Shown here: positions 33,918 to 43,200 of the stretch, piece by piece
Layout of the letters: every line of letters begins with the position of its first letter
Numbering within the stretch: position 1 is the stretch's first letter
Assembly (NCBI GenBank): GCA_963721385.1
Contig: CAVRJB010000005.1
Span: 1-64,000, forward strand
Direction: 5' to 3'
DNA length: 64,000 nt
From: DAOMFB01 sp963721385
GTDB taxonomy: Bacteria > Acidobacteriota > Thermoanaerobaculia > UBA5066
Program-made: the position numbers and the translations under genes
The notes under the pieces: model-generated
What the model saw: only the letters and a program-made list of their open reading frames with translations
Database searches by the model: none
What the model was told of the DNA's origin: nothing

Positions 33918-35567
33918 TCAGCGCTTCCGGAGCCGGGCCCTGAGGCGAGCGAGCTTCCGGGAGACGGCCGCGGGATCGCCGGCGTTGAGGACCTCGGCGG
34001 CGGAAAAGCCCGCCTTGCGCGCGGCGAGGAGCCCCCAGGAGACGTCCTCGAGCCCGGAGAGGTCGTGCGCGTCGGGATTGATCGACGTGAAGACGCCGGC
34101 GGCGCGCGCGGCGTCGCCCTGGCGCCAGTCGAGGTCGAGCCGGTACGGCGAGGCGTTCAGCTCGACGCCGCAGCCCGCTTCGCCCGCGGCGGCGAGGACG
34201 GCGGCGAGGTCCACGTCGAACCCGGCCCGGGCGAGGAGGAGCCGACCCGTCGCGTGCCCCAGCATCGTCACGCGCGGATTGGCGACCGCACGGACGAGGC
34301 GGGCGGTCTGCTCGGCTCGCGGGAGGTGGAATGCCGAGTGGACCGACGCGATGACGAAGTCGAAGCCGGCGAGGAAGTCGTCCCCGTAGTCGATCGAACC
34401 GTCGGGGAGGATGTCCGCCTCGGTGCCGCGGAAGACCGTGAGCGTCGGGAACTTCGGGCGGAGCGACTCGATCTCCTCCCACTGCTCCTTCACCCGCGAA
34501 GGCGGGAGGCCGCGCGCGTAGGCGGCCGCGGGGGAGTGGTCCGTGATCCCGACGTAGGCGTGGCCGAGCTCGGCGGCGCGGCGGAAGGTCTCCTCGAGCG
34601 TCGCGCTCCCGTCGGAGTAAGTCGTATGGAGGTGAAAGAGTCCCCGGATGTCGCCCGCTTCGACGAGCCGGGGGAGCCTTCCCGCCTCCGCGAGGGCGAT
34701 CTCGCCGCGCCCCTCGCGGAGCTCGGGAGGGATCGGGGGCAGGCCGAGACGTTCGTAGAGATCCGGTTCTTCGACAGCGGGGGACTGGAGCGCGCCGCGG
34801 GCGCCGCGCTCCTCGAGAGCGGCCAGATGCGCGTCCGATCCCGTCGATCGGAGCAGGCGGTTTCCGAAATCTTCCTTCCTCCCCGCGTCCACGGTCACCG
34901 GCGGTGCGCCGGGCTTCGGGGGAATCGCCGGCAGCTTCTCGGGGCGATCACACGCCACGACGAGAACGATCTCTCCGATCGTCTCGCACCCCCTTCGAAG
35001 CTCTCCCGCGACCTCGACGCGCGAGAGGCCGGCGGCCTTCGCCGCGGGGGAGAGAAGGAACGCCCTCGCTTCCTCCGCGCGTACCTTGGCGTCGGGAAGC
35101 CGCCATCGCCCCTCGGTCGACCGGACGAAGCGGAGCCCCTCGTCGATCTTCTTCTGCGTCTTCTCGCCGAAACCGGGAAGCGTGACGAGGCGGTTCTCCC
35201 GGATCGCGTAGGCGAGCTCCCCGAGCGACGCGACGCCGAGGTCCTTCCAGAGGACGGCCGCCTTTTTCGTCCCGAGGCCGGGGATCCGGAGGAGGTCCGG
35301 GAGCGTGGCCGGGACCTCCTGCTCGAGCGACGCGAGGGCGGGCGACGTGCCGGTGGCGACGAGCGCGGCGATCTCGGCCGCGATCGCCTTTCCGATCCCC
35401 TTCACGGTCTCGAGCTTCCCTTCGCGGACGAGGGCCTCGAGATCGGGGATGCCGGTCACGGTCTCGGCCGCGTTCTCGAACGCCCGGACCTTGAAGGGGT
35501 TCTCCCCCTTCAGCGCGAGGAGCTGTGCGATCCGCTCCAGCGAGTCGGCGACGGCGGACTTTTCCAC
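33918..35567 (-). CDS. PolX-like protein: degenerate polymerase domain with PHP domain
   Basis: This ~549-residue protein starts at GTG 35567 (VEKSAVADSLERIAQLLALK). Helix-hairpin-helix regions are conserved (GIGKAIAAEIAALV, IPGLGTKKAAVLWKDLGV, GFGEKTQKKIDEGL). At the nucleotidyltransferase centre, where PolX has GSxRRGxETxGDxD, it reads GELRRGCETIGEIVLVV, losing both aspartates; the following loop is shortened. The C-terminal PHP domain is intact (FHLHTTYSDGSATLEE, VGITDHSPAA, GTEADILPDG, ASVHSAFH, INPDAHDL). It may be a nuclease or phosphatase in DNA repair without polymerase activity. Confidence 0.85.
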   Translation of the reverse strand: MEKSAVADSLERIAQLLALKGENPFKVRAFENAAETVTGIPDLEALVREGKLETVKGIGKAIAAEIAALVATGTSPALASLEQEVPATLPDLLRIPGLGTKKAAVLWKDLGVASLGELAYAIRENRLVTLPGFGEKTQKKIDEGLRFVRSTEGRWRLPDAKVRAEEARAFLLSPAAKAAGLSRVEVAGELRRGCETIGEIVLVVACDRPEKLPAIPPKPGAPPVTVDAGRKEDFGNRLLRSTGSDAHLAALEERGARGALQSPAVEEPDLYERLGLPPIPPELREGRGEIALAEAGRLPRLVEAGDIRGLFHLHTTYSDGSATLEETFRRAAELGHAYVGITDHSPAAAYARGLPPSRVKEQWEEIESLRPKFPTLTVFRGTEADILPDGSIDYGDDFLAGFDFVIASVHSAFHLPRAEQTARLVRAVANPRVTMLGHATGRLLLARAGFDVDLAAVLAAAGEAGCGVELNASPYRLDLDWRQGDAARAAGVFTSINPDAHDLSGLEDVSWGLLAARKAGFSAAEVLNAGDPAAVSRKLARLRARLRKR

Positions 35568-35585
35568 GCCGGTTAGGATAGTCGG

Positions 35586-36461
35586 ATGAGCTCTTTCCGT
35601 GGCGCCGACCTGCACTGCCACTCGGTCTACTCGGACGGGGTCGAACGCCCGGCCGCGCTCGTGAAGCGGGCGCTCGACGCGGGCCTCTCGGCGCTTGCCC
35701 TCTCGGACCACGATGCGGTCCACGGCCTGCCGGAGTTCGAGGCCGCCGCGAGGGGGACCGGCCTCCTGACGGTGGCCGGGGTCGAGCTCTCCTCCCGGTG
35801 CGACGGCGATGACGTCCACGTCCTGGGCCTCTTCGTCGACCCGACGGAGCCGGAGCTGGTCGAGAGGCTCGCCGCAATGCGAGACGCGCGCGATCACCGG
35901 GCGGAGGCGATGGTGGAAAAGCTCTCGGCCATCGGCCTTCCGCTCGATCTCGCAAAGATCCGCGAGGTGGTCGGCGACGGCGCGTTCGGGCGCCCGCACG
36001 TAGCCCGGGCGATGGTCGAGGCCGGCTACGTGAAGGACTTCGACGACGCCTTCAAGCGGTTCCTGACGCCGGGCAAGCCGGGCTACGTTCCGAAGCCGAA
36101 GTGGACGCTGCCGGAGGCGATCGGGTCGATCCGCCGCGCGGGCGGCCTCGCGGTCGTCGCGCACCCGGTCTGGTACGTGGACCCCGAGAAGGTGGTCGCG
36201 CAGGGGTGCGCCGCGGGGCTGGACGGGCTGGAGACGCTCCACGTCGACCACAACGGGGCGAAGGAGAGCGAGTTCTCGCGCCTCGCGGCGCGCTATCGGC
36301 TCCTCGTCTCCGCGGGTTCGGACTTCCATGCGCCCGGCGAGGGACGCCCGGGCGTTGGGGCGCGCCGGCTGCCGGAGGAGCCGTGGAGCCTTCTCGTCGC
36401 GGCGGCGGCGAAGCGGCGACTGGAGGCCGGGCGCCCGCCGCTCGACCTGTCGGCCCGCTGA
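35586..36461 (+). CDS. PHP-domain phosphoesterase (YciV/RNase AM-like)
   Basis: This 291-residue protein has metal ligands in ADLHCHSVYSDG, LALSDHDAVHGLPEF, VAGVELSS, VVAHPVWY and SAGSDFHAPGE, the order of the YciV/TrpH family (5'-3' exoribonuclease or nucleoside 3',5'-bisphosphate phosphatase). It is divergent from the PolX-like gene. Histidinol-phosphate phosphatase is less likely from the FGRPHVARAM segment typical of YciV. The his operon in this window lacks that phosphatase, so the alternative deserves mention. Confidence 0.82.
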   Translation: MSSFRGADLHCHSVYSDGVERPAALVKRALDAGLSALALSDHDAVHGLPEFEAAARGTGLLTVAGVELSSRCDGDDVHVLGLFVDPTEPELVERLAAMRDARDHRAEAMVEKLSAIGLPLDLAKIREVVGDGAFGRPHVARAMVEAGYVKDFDDAFKRFLTPGKPGYVPKPKWTLPEAIGSIRRAGGLAVVAHPVWYVDPEKVVAQGCAAGLDGLETLHVDHNGAKESEFSRLAARYRLLVSAGSDFHAPGEGRPGVGARRLPEEPWSLLVAAAAKRRLEAGRPPLDLSAR

Positions 36462-36471
36462 TCGAAACGCG

Positions 36472-36870
36472 CTACGCCGGCTCGAGGGCGCTCTCGATCT
36501 CGCGGATCAGCACCTTCGTCGAGAACGGCTTCGTGATGTAGGAGCGCGCGCCGAGGCGGAGACCCAGGTCCCGCTCCGAGGGAAGGGTCCGCGCCGTCAG
36601 CATCAGGATCGGCAGGGCCTGCGTCCCCGGGTTTTCCTTCAGGATCCGGCAGACGTCGAAGCCCGTCAGCCCGGGCGTCAGCGAGACGTCGAGGAGAATC
36701 AGGTCGGGCTGCTCCTCGCGGATGACCCGGAGCGCCTCCTCGCCGGAGGTCGCCTCGTACGGGATCATCCCGCTCAGCCGGAGCTTGAACGAGAGGATCT
36801 TCAGGATGTAAGGCTCGTCGTCGACGACCAGGATCTTCCGGCCGACGAGCGCGCCGCCTATCGTGCTCAA
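36472..36870 (-). CDS. single-domain response regulator
   Basis: This 132-residue receiver domain has acidic residues in ILVVDDEPYILKIL, the phosphoacceptor in DLILLDVSLTPG, the Thr/Ala in LPILMLTARTL and Lys in ARSYITKPFS. No output domain. It likely works by phosphorylation-dependent protein contact; the partner kinase is not in the window. Confidence 0.9.
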   Translation of the reverse strand: MSTIGGALVGRKILVVDDEPYILKILSFKLRLSGMIPYEATSGEEALRVIREEQPDLILLDVSLTPGLTGFDVCRILKENPGTQALPILMLTARTLPSERDLGLRLGARSYITKPFSTKVLIREIESALEPA

Positions 36871-36882
36871 GTTACCGGGATT

Positions 36883-37326
36883 CTAAGGGGTGGCGGGTCC
36901 CGGGCCGAGCAGGAGGACGACGGCGGCCGCCAGCTCCTTCGTGTGGGTGATCGTCACGTGGGCGGCGGCCGCGCCGAGGAGCTCGCCTCGCGCGGCGGCG
37001 CGCCCGTGGAGCGCGATCTGCGGCGGTCCCCCCGGCTTCCTGACGATCGAGATCTCGCGGAAGGCGACGCCGCGCATCCCGGTCCCGAGCGCCTTCATCG
37101 CCGCCTCCTTCGCAGCGAAGAGGCCGGCGACGTGCTCGGCGAAAGAGGGCGAGGAAGGGGAGCGGCGGATTTCGCCGTCCCGGAAGAGGCGCTCGAGGAA
37201 GCGGCTGCCGTGGCGCTCGATGGCCCGGGCGATCCGCGGCACCTCGCAGAGGTCGATCCCCAGGCCGAGAACCACACGCCCGTGCGGAAGGGCCCCGGCG
37301 AGTGGGAAAGGCGGGACGTCGCTCAC
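36883..37326 (-). CDS. acpS: holo-[acyl-carrier-protein] synthase
   Basis: This 147-residue phosphopantetheinyl transferase transfers 4'-phosphopantetheine from CoA to ACP. Motifs: GLGIDLCEVPRIARAIERHG, AEHVAGLFAAKEAAMKALG and HVTITHTKELAAAV. It starts at GTG 37326, overlapping the upstream stop (GTGA). This gives a ~20-residue leader before the conserved GLGIDL, and a later GTG is possible. Confidence 0.9.
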   Translation of the reverse strand: MSDVPPFPLAGALPHGRVVLGLGIDLCEVPRIARAIERHGSRFLERLFRDGEIRRSPSSPSFAEHVAGLFAAKEAAMKALGTGMRGVAFREISIVRKPGGPPQIALHGRAAARGELLGAAAAHVTITHTKELAAAVVLLLGPGPATP

Positions 37327-37610
37327 GATTCCGCCGGCTTGGCGGGAGCGGCGTCCGCCCCGTGGACGAGCCCCCGTCGCCATCTCTCGAGGTCCCGAAT
37401 CGCGATCCAAAGGTGGAGGACGCCGATCCCGACGATCAGGCTCCGGAAGTAGGGGGACGAGAGAAGCGGCTGGAACGCCTCGGGCGAACGGAAAACGACG
37501 CGGCGCATCCAGAAACGGCTCCAGGGCGCGAGGGTCAAGAGCGCGCCGGCTTCGGCGTAGTAGACGACGAACAGGAAACGGAGGAGCTTCGGTCCTCCGG
37601 CGGAGCCCAT
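37323..37610 (-). CDS. small membrane protein
   Basis: This 95-residue protein has hydrophobic segments LLRFLFVVYYAEAGALLTLA and SLIVGIGVLHLWIAI, with a short charged C-terminus. No recognised family. Its stop overlaps the acpS start, so the two are co-expressed. Confidence 0.7.
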   Translation of the reverse strand: MGSAGGPKLLRFLFVVYYAEAGALLTLAPWSRFWMRRVVFRSPEAFQPLLSSPYFRSLIVGIGVLHLWIAIRDLERWRRGLVHGADAAPAKPAES

Positions 37611-37642
37611 CGCGACATTCTAGAGGCGCTTCGCGGCCGGGG

Positions 37643-39541
37643 TCAGGAGCGCTGGCGCCCGCCGCGCGGGCCGGCCGGCGCCGCTTGCGGGGCGGGAGCC
37701 GGTGCCGAGTGCTGCGCCGGGGGTGCCGGGCGCGGCGCGGCGCGAGGCGCGGCCTGCGGCGCCGACGGCGCGATCCGGTGCATGGGGACGTCCCTCGCCG
37801 CGGGGGCATCCCGCGGGACGATGCGCTCCCGCGAAACGGCAGGCGCCTCGCGCCAGTCGGCGCGGCTCCGTGCCGTTGCCGAATCGCCGGTCCGATTCGG
37901 ATCGGGGCGGCGGGGGGCGCGCCAGCCCGAGTCGTCGCGTGTCGGGCGCTCGGGTGTCCGCGGCTCCACGACGCGCGGCGCCGGAGACGACGGGGAACGC
38001 CAGCCGTCGTCCCTCACGACATTCGGCGTCCCGCTCCGGACGCCGCCCCGGACGGGCGCCTCGTCGGTCCGGGCCGTCGTCACGAGCCGGTCGGGCGTCA
38101 CGGGACGAAACGCGTCATCCCGAGTGCGGAGCCCGGTCGTCCGGCGGAGCTCCTGCTCGGCCGCCGGGGAGAGACGGGCATCGCGCCGGAGGACGGCCGC
38201 CAGCCCTTCGCTCGGCGCGGGCGCTCCCGCGCGCGGCGACGCTGCCTCCCTCGTCAGCCGGCGGATCGCCTGCTGCAAGGCCAGCGGGGCCGACCCCGCC
38301 GCCCGGTCGATCCGGAGCGGATTCGTCGCGATGAACGCCGTCTCGCCCGGCCGGAACGGGACGCGCTCGCCTCTGATGATGTCGCGCGACGGGTCGAGCC
38401 TTCCGCCGAGGCGGCCTGCCGCCACGTAGTTCCATCCGCGCGGGTCGACCTGTGTGACGTCGACCCGCCCGCGAAGGTGCGGGGTGTGGCCGCCGCCCGC
38501 GTCCTGGCCCCACCAGAGGCGGGTCGACCGGTAGTAGTTGTCGTAATAGCCGTAGTAGCCGACCGGGCACCAGCCGATGTACCCCGGCGTGTAGCTCCAG
38601 TAAACCCACGCGGGCGAGTAGGCCGTGCCCGGCAGCCAGCACCAGCCGAACGACGCGTCGTGCGTCCACGTCCCGTAGTGGTAGGGGAGCCAGCCCCACG
38701 GTTCGTACGACATCCAGGTCAGGCCGCCGGGTGTCCAGCGCCAGGTGCCGGCGGAATACGGGCGCCAGTCGGAGGCCACGGTCGGGCGCCAGCCATTGCG
38801 TCCCACGGCCGCGACGTAGACCCAGCTGCCGTAGTCGTCGAAGGAGGCGACGTCGGCTTCGTACTCGTAGTCGGCCGCGACGTTGCCCTGCGCCCGAACG
38901 GTCTCGGTCCGCATCTTCCGGTCCTCGAGGAACCGGGTGAAGCGATCCCTCGGCAGGTCGAACGCCTCCACTTCGATCTCGTCCTGGCCGCTGACGAACG
39001 CGTACTCACCGGCCCGGAGAAGCACGCTCCCGGCCTGTCCCAGGACCTCGATCTCGCCGGCCACGGCGTAGACCTCGGTGCCGCGGCGGCCGGAGTCGAC
39101 GCGGAAAACAGCCCGACCGGAGGCGACGACCGTGGCGTCGCCGGTGTCGAGGCGGAAGGCGAGATCCCTGGGCTCGGCGTCGCGGATCTCGACGGCGACC
39201 GCGCCCCGCTCGAGGACGAGGAGGTCCCGGTCGTCGTCCGCCTCGTACGTCCGCGCCATCCGCTCGAAGCGGAGGTCGCTCTTCCCGTCGACCCGGACGA
39301 CGTTTCCGCTGGCGAGGACCGCCTCGGCCCGGGAGCCTGCGCCGGTCGTCAGCTTGTCGCCCGGAAGGATCGGCATGTTGACCCGGGCCGCCTCGCCTTC
39401 GGCCCCCCGGGAAGCGAGGGCGACCTCGGAGCCGGCGTACGAAAGAAACGTGTAGCCCTCGCGCTGGGCCTCCGCCGGGCCGGCCAGCAGCCCCGTGGCG
39501 AGGGCGGCGACCAGCAGCGTTGGCGGTGCGAGGTTCCTCAC
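37643..39541 (-). CDS. FecR-domain / DUF6600-like secreted protein
   Basis: This ~632-residue protein starts at GTG 39541, seven bases after GGAGG; an ATG at 39580 is an alternative. A signal peptide (LAPPTLLVAALATGLLAGPA) precedes a FecR-like beta domain. A Trp/Tyr-rich region follows (SAGTWRWTPGGLTWMSYEPW, LPYHYGTWTHDASFGWCWLP, WCPVGYYGYYDNYY) characteristic of DUF6600 proteins. The last ~200 residues are a low-complexity Arg/Pro/Ala tail. It acts outside the cytoplasm; function unknown. Confidence 0.8.
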   Translation of the reverse strand: MRNLAPPTLLVAALATGLLAGPAEAQREGYTFLSYAGSEVALASRGAEGEAARVNMPILPGDKLTTGAGSRAEAVLASGNVVRVDGKSDLRFERMARTYEADDDRDLLVLERGAVAVEIRDAEPRDLAFRLDTGDATVVASGRAVFRVDSGRRGTEVYAVAGEIEVLGQAGSVLLRAGEYAFVSGQDEIEVEAFDLPRDRFTRFLEDRKMRTETVRAQGNVAADYEYEADVASFDDYGSWVYVAAVGRNGWRPTVASDWRPYSAGTWRWTPGGLTWMSYEPWGWLPYHYGTWTHDASFGWCWLPGTAYSPAWVYWSYTPGYIGWCPVGYYGYYDNYYRSTRLWWGQDAGGGHTPHLRGRVDVTQVDPRGWNYVAAGRLGGRLDPSRDIIRGERVPFRPGETAFIATNPLRIDRAAGSAPLALQQAIRRLTREAASPRAGAPAPSEGLAAVLRRDARLSPAAEQELRRTTGLRTRDDAFRPVTPDRLVTTARTDEAPVRGGVRSGTPNVVRDDGWRSPSSPAPRVVEPRTPERPTRDDSGWRAPRRPDPNRTGDSATARSRADWREAPAVSRERIVPRDAPAARDVPMHRIAPSAPQAAPRAAPRPAPPAQHSAPAPAPQAAPAGPRGGRQRS

Positions 39542-39694
39542 GTCGGGCCTCCGCCGTTTCCTATGCGACGTCCATACCACCCGCGCGAGATCGGTTCTCG
39601 TCCCCCGCCGGGGACGCTTGACCGTAAGCTGCTCTGCCTACAAGCTCCCGGGGCGGTTCGGCGGCTTCGAAAAGAGACGCCGGGAGGAGTCCGG

Positions 39695-40210
39695 TTGGCC
39701 ATCCGCGACATCGTCAAGCACGGCGATCCGCGCCTCACCGCCCCGAACGCGGAGATCGCCGCCTTCGACGACCCGGCCCTCGCCGCCCTGATCCAGGACC
39801 TCAAGGAGACCTGCTGGGCCGCCCCCGGCCTCGGCCTCGCCGCCCCTCAGATCGGCGTCAACCTCCGGGTCGCCGTGGTCGACCTCTCGATCGGGAAGGA
39901 GCCGTCAAGGGTGATCGTCCTCGTGAACCCCGTCGTCGTCGCGTCGTCGGGACTCGTCCGCGAGGAAGAGGGGTGCCTCTCCCTCCCGGAGCTCGTGGAG
40001 GTCGTCGACCGGCCCGAATCGGTGACGGTCGAGGCGTACGACGGCTCCGGCGAGAAACGGAGCTGGACCGGGACGGACCTCCTCGCCCGCGCCTTCTGTC
40101 ACGAGATCGACCACCTGAACCAGCGCCTCTACTTCGACCGGCTCTCCAGCCTGAAGCGCTCCCTCCTCATGCGAAAGGTCGCGAAGCGGAAGAAGGACGG
40201 GAGCTGGTAG
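39695..40210 (+). CDS. def: peptide deformylase
   Basis: This 171-residue enzyme removes the N-formyl group from nascent proteins. All three motifs are present: GLGLAAPQIGV, EEGCLSLP and CHEIDHLNQRLY (metal ligands Cys and two His, catalytic Glu). It starts at TTG 39695, six bases after GGAGGAG, because no ATG/GTG occurs before IRDIVKHGDPRLT. It is convergent with the large protease gene downstream. Confidence 0.95.
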   Translation: MAIRDIVKHGDPRLTAPNAEIAAFDDPALAALIQDLKETCWAAPGLGLAAPQIGVNLRVAVVDLSIGKEPSRVIVLVNPVVVASSGLVREEEGCLSLPELVEVVDRPESVTVEAYDGSGEKRSWTGTDLLARAFCHEIDHLNQRLYFDRLSSLKRSLLMRKVAKRKKDGSW

Positions 40211-40213
40211 GGG

Positions 40214-43200
40214 TCAGGGGATGCTCATCGCGACATAGCTGCCGTCGGAGTTGACCTGGTCGTTCAAGACGCCATACGCGACGAAGCGGGAGCCTCCCGA
40301 GATCCTCTCGATCCTGGCAAAGCCCGCGTCGGCGCCGCGGGACGAGAGCGGCTGGTTGATCTGGAACCAGACGCGAGGCCCCAGGGTCTGGGTGACGGGG
40401 TTCGGGAGCGCGTTTCCGCCGGCGTCGTAGAAGGTGACGCGGAGCGTGATGTCGCCTCCGGAATCTCCCCGGTTCACGGCGGCGAGGTTCGAGCGGAGCC
40501 GAACGTTTTGCTGGAGGCCGTAGACGTAGGCGACGTCGGTCGCGCCCTCGCTCCGCGAGAGCCCCGCGTAGAAGACGCCGAACGAGCCGCCGGCGGGCCC
40601 GGCCGTGAACGTGCGGGCCCCCGCCGCGAGGGCGTCGGCCGGCGAGCCCGAAGGACCGAGAACGAGGAGCGAGCCGCCGGCGTTGACGCCGGTCGGGATC
40701 GGCAGGCCGAGCGTCCGGAGGAACGACAGCGCGTCCGGTTCGACCCGCTGCTGGCCGGGAGTGAGCGTCAGCGGCGCCGTCCCGGATCCCGCGGTCGTGA
40801 AGCCTTGCTGGGGAGCCGCCGTGTAGGTGAGCGTCAGCGGCATCGGTGACGAGGTCAGGTTCGTCAGCGTCAGCTCGGACGAGTACCCCGCCGCGGAGAG
40901 GACGATCGGGACCAGCCGCTCTGCGGTCGACGGGTCGCCCGGGAGGAGCGGCGTCAGGAAGGAGCCGTCGGAGGTCGTGACGTCGTTCAGGACGCCGTAG
41001 GCCGCAAACGGCGACGTTCCGGCCGTTCGGGTGACGCGGGCGCGTCCCGACGTCACTCCTTTCCCGGCGAGAGGCGTCCCCTTCTGGTACCAGCCGTAGG
41101 GGCCGAGAAGGACGTCGAAGGGGTCGAAACTCTCGCCGGCCGGGCCGAGGAGCTCGACGTGCAGCGTCACGGGCGTCGCGCCGCCGTTCTGGACGGCGAG
41201 ATTGGAGCGCTGCAACGCGTTCTGCTGGAGTCCGAAGACCGTGACGGAAGAGTCCGAGAGCGGCGACGCGGGGTAGAAGAGCCCGAACGTTCCGGTGCCG
41301 CCGGCCGGGTCTCTTGTGTACGTGCGCGTTCCGGCGAAGACATTCCGCGGAGAGGCCACGCCCGAGAACGTGACGAGGAGCGTCCCGATCATCGAGGAAC
41401 CGCTGGCCGGAAGCGGAAGGCTGCGCGCGCGGAGGTACTCGATGACGCCCGGAATCACCTGCTGCGCCCCCGCGGGGAGCGTCAGGCGCGCGAACCCCGA
41501 GCCGCCGCCGGTGGTTGCGGTGTAGGCGAGGAGCACGTCGACCGTCGCGGCGGCGCGCGAGGCGAGCGTCACCTCGCTGACGTAGTGGCTGCCGCCGCTC
41601 CCGTCCGTGTCGAGGACGACGGGGACGAAGAGCGACGCGCCCGCGAGGCTCGGGGCGGAAACGGTCACGTTCCGCGTCGCCGAGGCCGCGGTCCCGCGAG
41701 AGTCGGTCACCGTCAGCGTCACGACGTAGCTGCCGGGCACCGCGAACGGGCGGGCGGGCGGGTTCTTCCCCGGGACCGAGGGCGTCCCGTCCCCGAAGTC
41801 CCATCGGTAGGAGATCGTGTCGAAGGGATCGGGGTCGGATCCCGTCCCGGCGAACACGACGTCAACGCCGGCCTCCGTCTGAACCGCAGAGGCCGGAGTC
41901 GTGATCGCCGCCGTCGGCGGGTTGTTCGGCACCGCCGTACAGCTCCCCGGGACCCGGACGTTCGTGACCGAGATGGCGTCGAGGAAGAAGCCGTCGTACT
42001 CCGCGCCCGGGTCGCTCGAGAAGCGCCAGCGGATCCGGACCGTCTTGCCGTCGTAGGCGGGAGAGAGATTCGTCTGGTACTGGGTCCAGCTCGTCAGCGC
42101 CGAGTTGTCTCGATGGACCGTTGAAGGCGCCGTGCGTCTTCGGATAGCCGCAGACGTTGACGGGACTGTCGGTCGTCTGGGCGAAGGAGCTGGGGTATCC
42201 GGCGGGGGTCGTCGGCGGCAGGTCGGTCCACGTGCTGCCGCCGTCGGTCGAGATCTCGACGACGACGCCGTCCCACTCGAATTCGAGGTTGTAGCGCGCG
42301 CTGTACGACAGCACCGAGCCGCTTCCGAGCGTCAGAAGCGGCGACGTGAGCGACGGCGCAGGTCAGGTTCGGATAGGTCGCCGCTGTCGGGGCCCGTGTG
42401 GTACGAGTGCGTTCCGGTGGCGGCCTGCGTCGCCGTGATCTGCCAGGGGGGCTCGCCCGACATCTGGATCGTGCCGTCGCCGCCATCGTCGGTCCAGGTG
42501 CCGAGAGCTCCGGGGACGCCGGACGCTGCCGCGAAGAAGGCGGGGTGAGCGGTTTTCTCCTCGGTTCCGCCGTTCGGCCCCGGGCCGCCCGCATCCCCTT
42601 CCTCGGCGCGAACGACGTACGCGTACGCCGTCCCCGAGGCGGCCGACACGTCGTCGAAGGCGAGGCCGGTCGTCGTCCCGAGGAACGTGCCGGGGGATGA
42701 CGGGCTCGCGGCCGCCGAGCGGTAGACGTTGTAGTGGAGCGTCTGCGCGTTCGAGCAGCCGCGGGTCGCGGCCGCCCACGTGAGCCGGATCCGGCACTCC
42801 GTTCCGACGCCGGCAGCCGAGGTGAGGCCGGCGAAGACCGGGGGGAGGTCGCAGCGGCCGGCCGGGGTGATCGTGACGCAGCTCCCCTTCGGGCCTTCGC
42901 CGCAGCCGTCCGCGCCGCGGAGAACGTACGAGTACGTGGTGCCACCTTGCGCCCGCGCGTCGGTGAAGCGTCGAGCCAGCCGCCTGCCCGACGTACTGAA
43001 ACGTGGCGGGAGCCGCGTCGCACCCGCCGGTCGCCCGGTAGGCCTGCGTGGCGGTCGACGTTGGGCGCGGGGGTGAACGAGAGGTCGACGCCCATGACCG
43101 CGTTGCTCGCGGCGGAGAGTCCGGCCGGGGCCGCCGTGACCTTCGTGGCGCAGGAGGCCATCGAGACGGCGAGGGCGTAGCCCTGCCGGTCGGTCAGCTC

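Noticed and set aside
35586..36461. PHP protein as the missing histidinol-phosphate phosphatase
   Set aside because: The motif order and FGRPHVARAM segment match YciV/RNase AM-like proteins better; it remains only a possibility.
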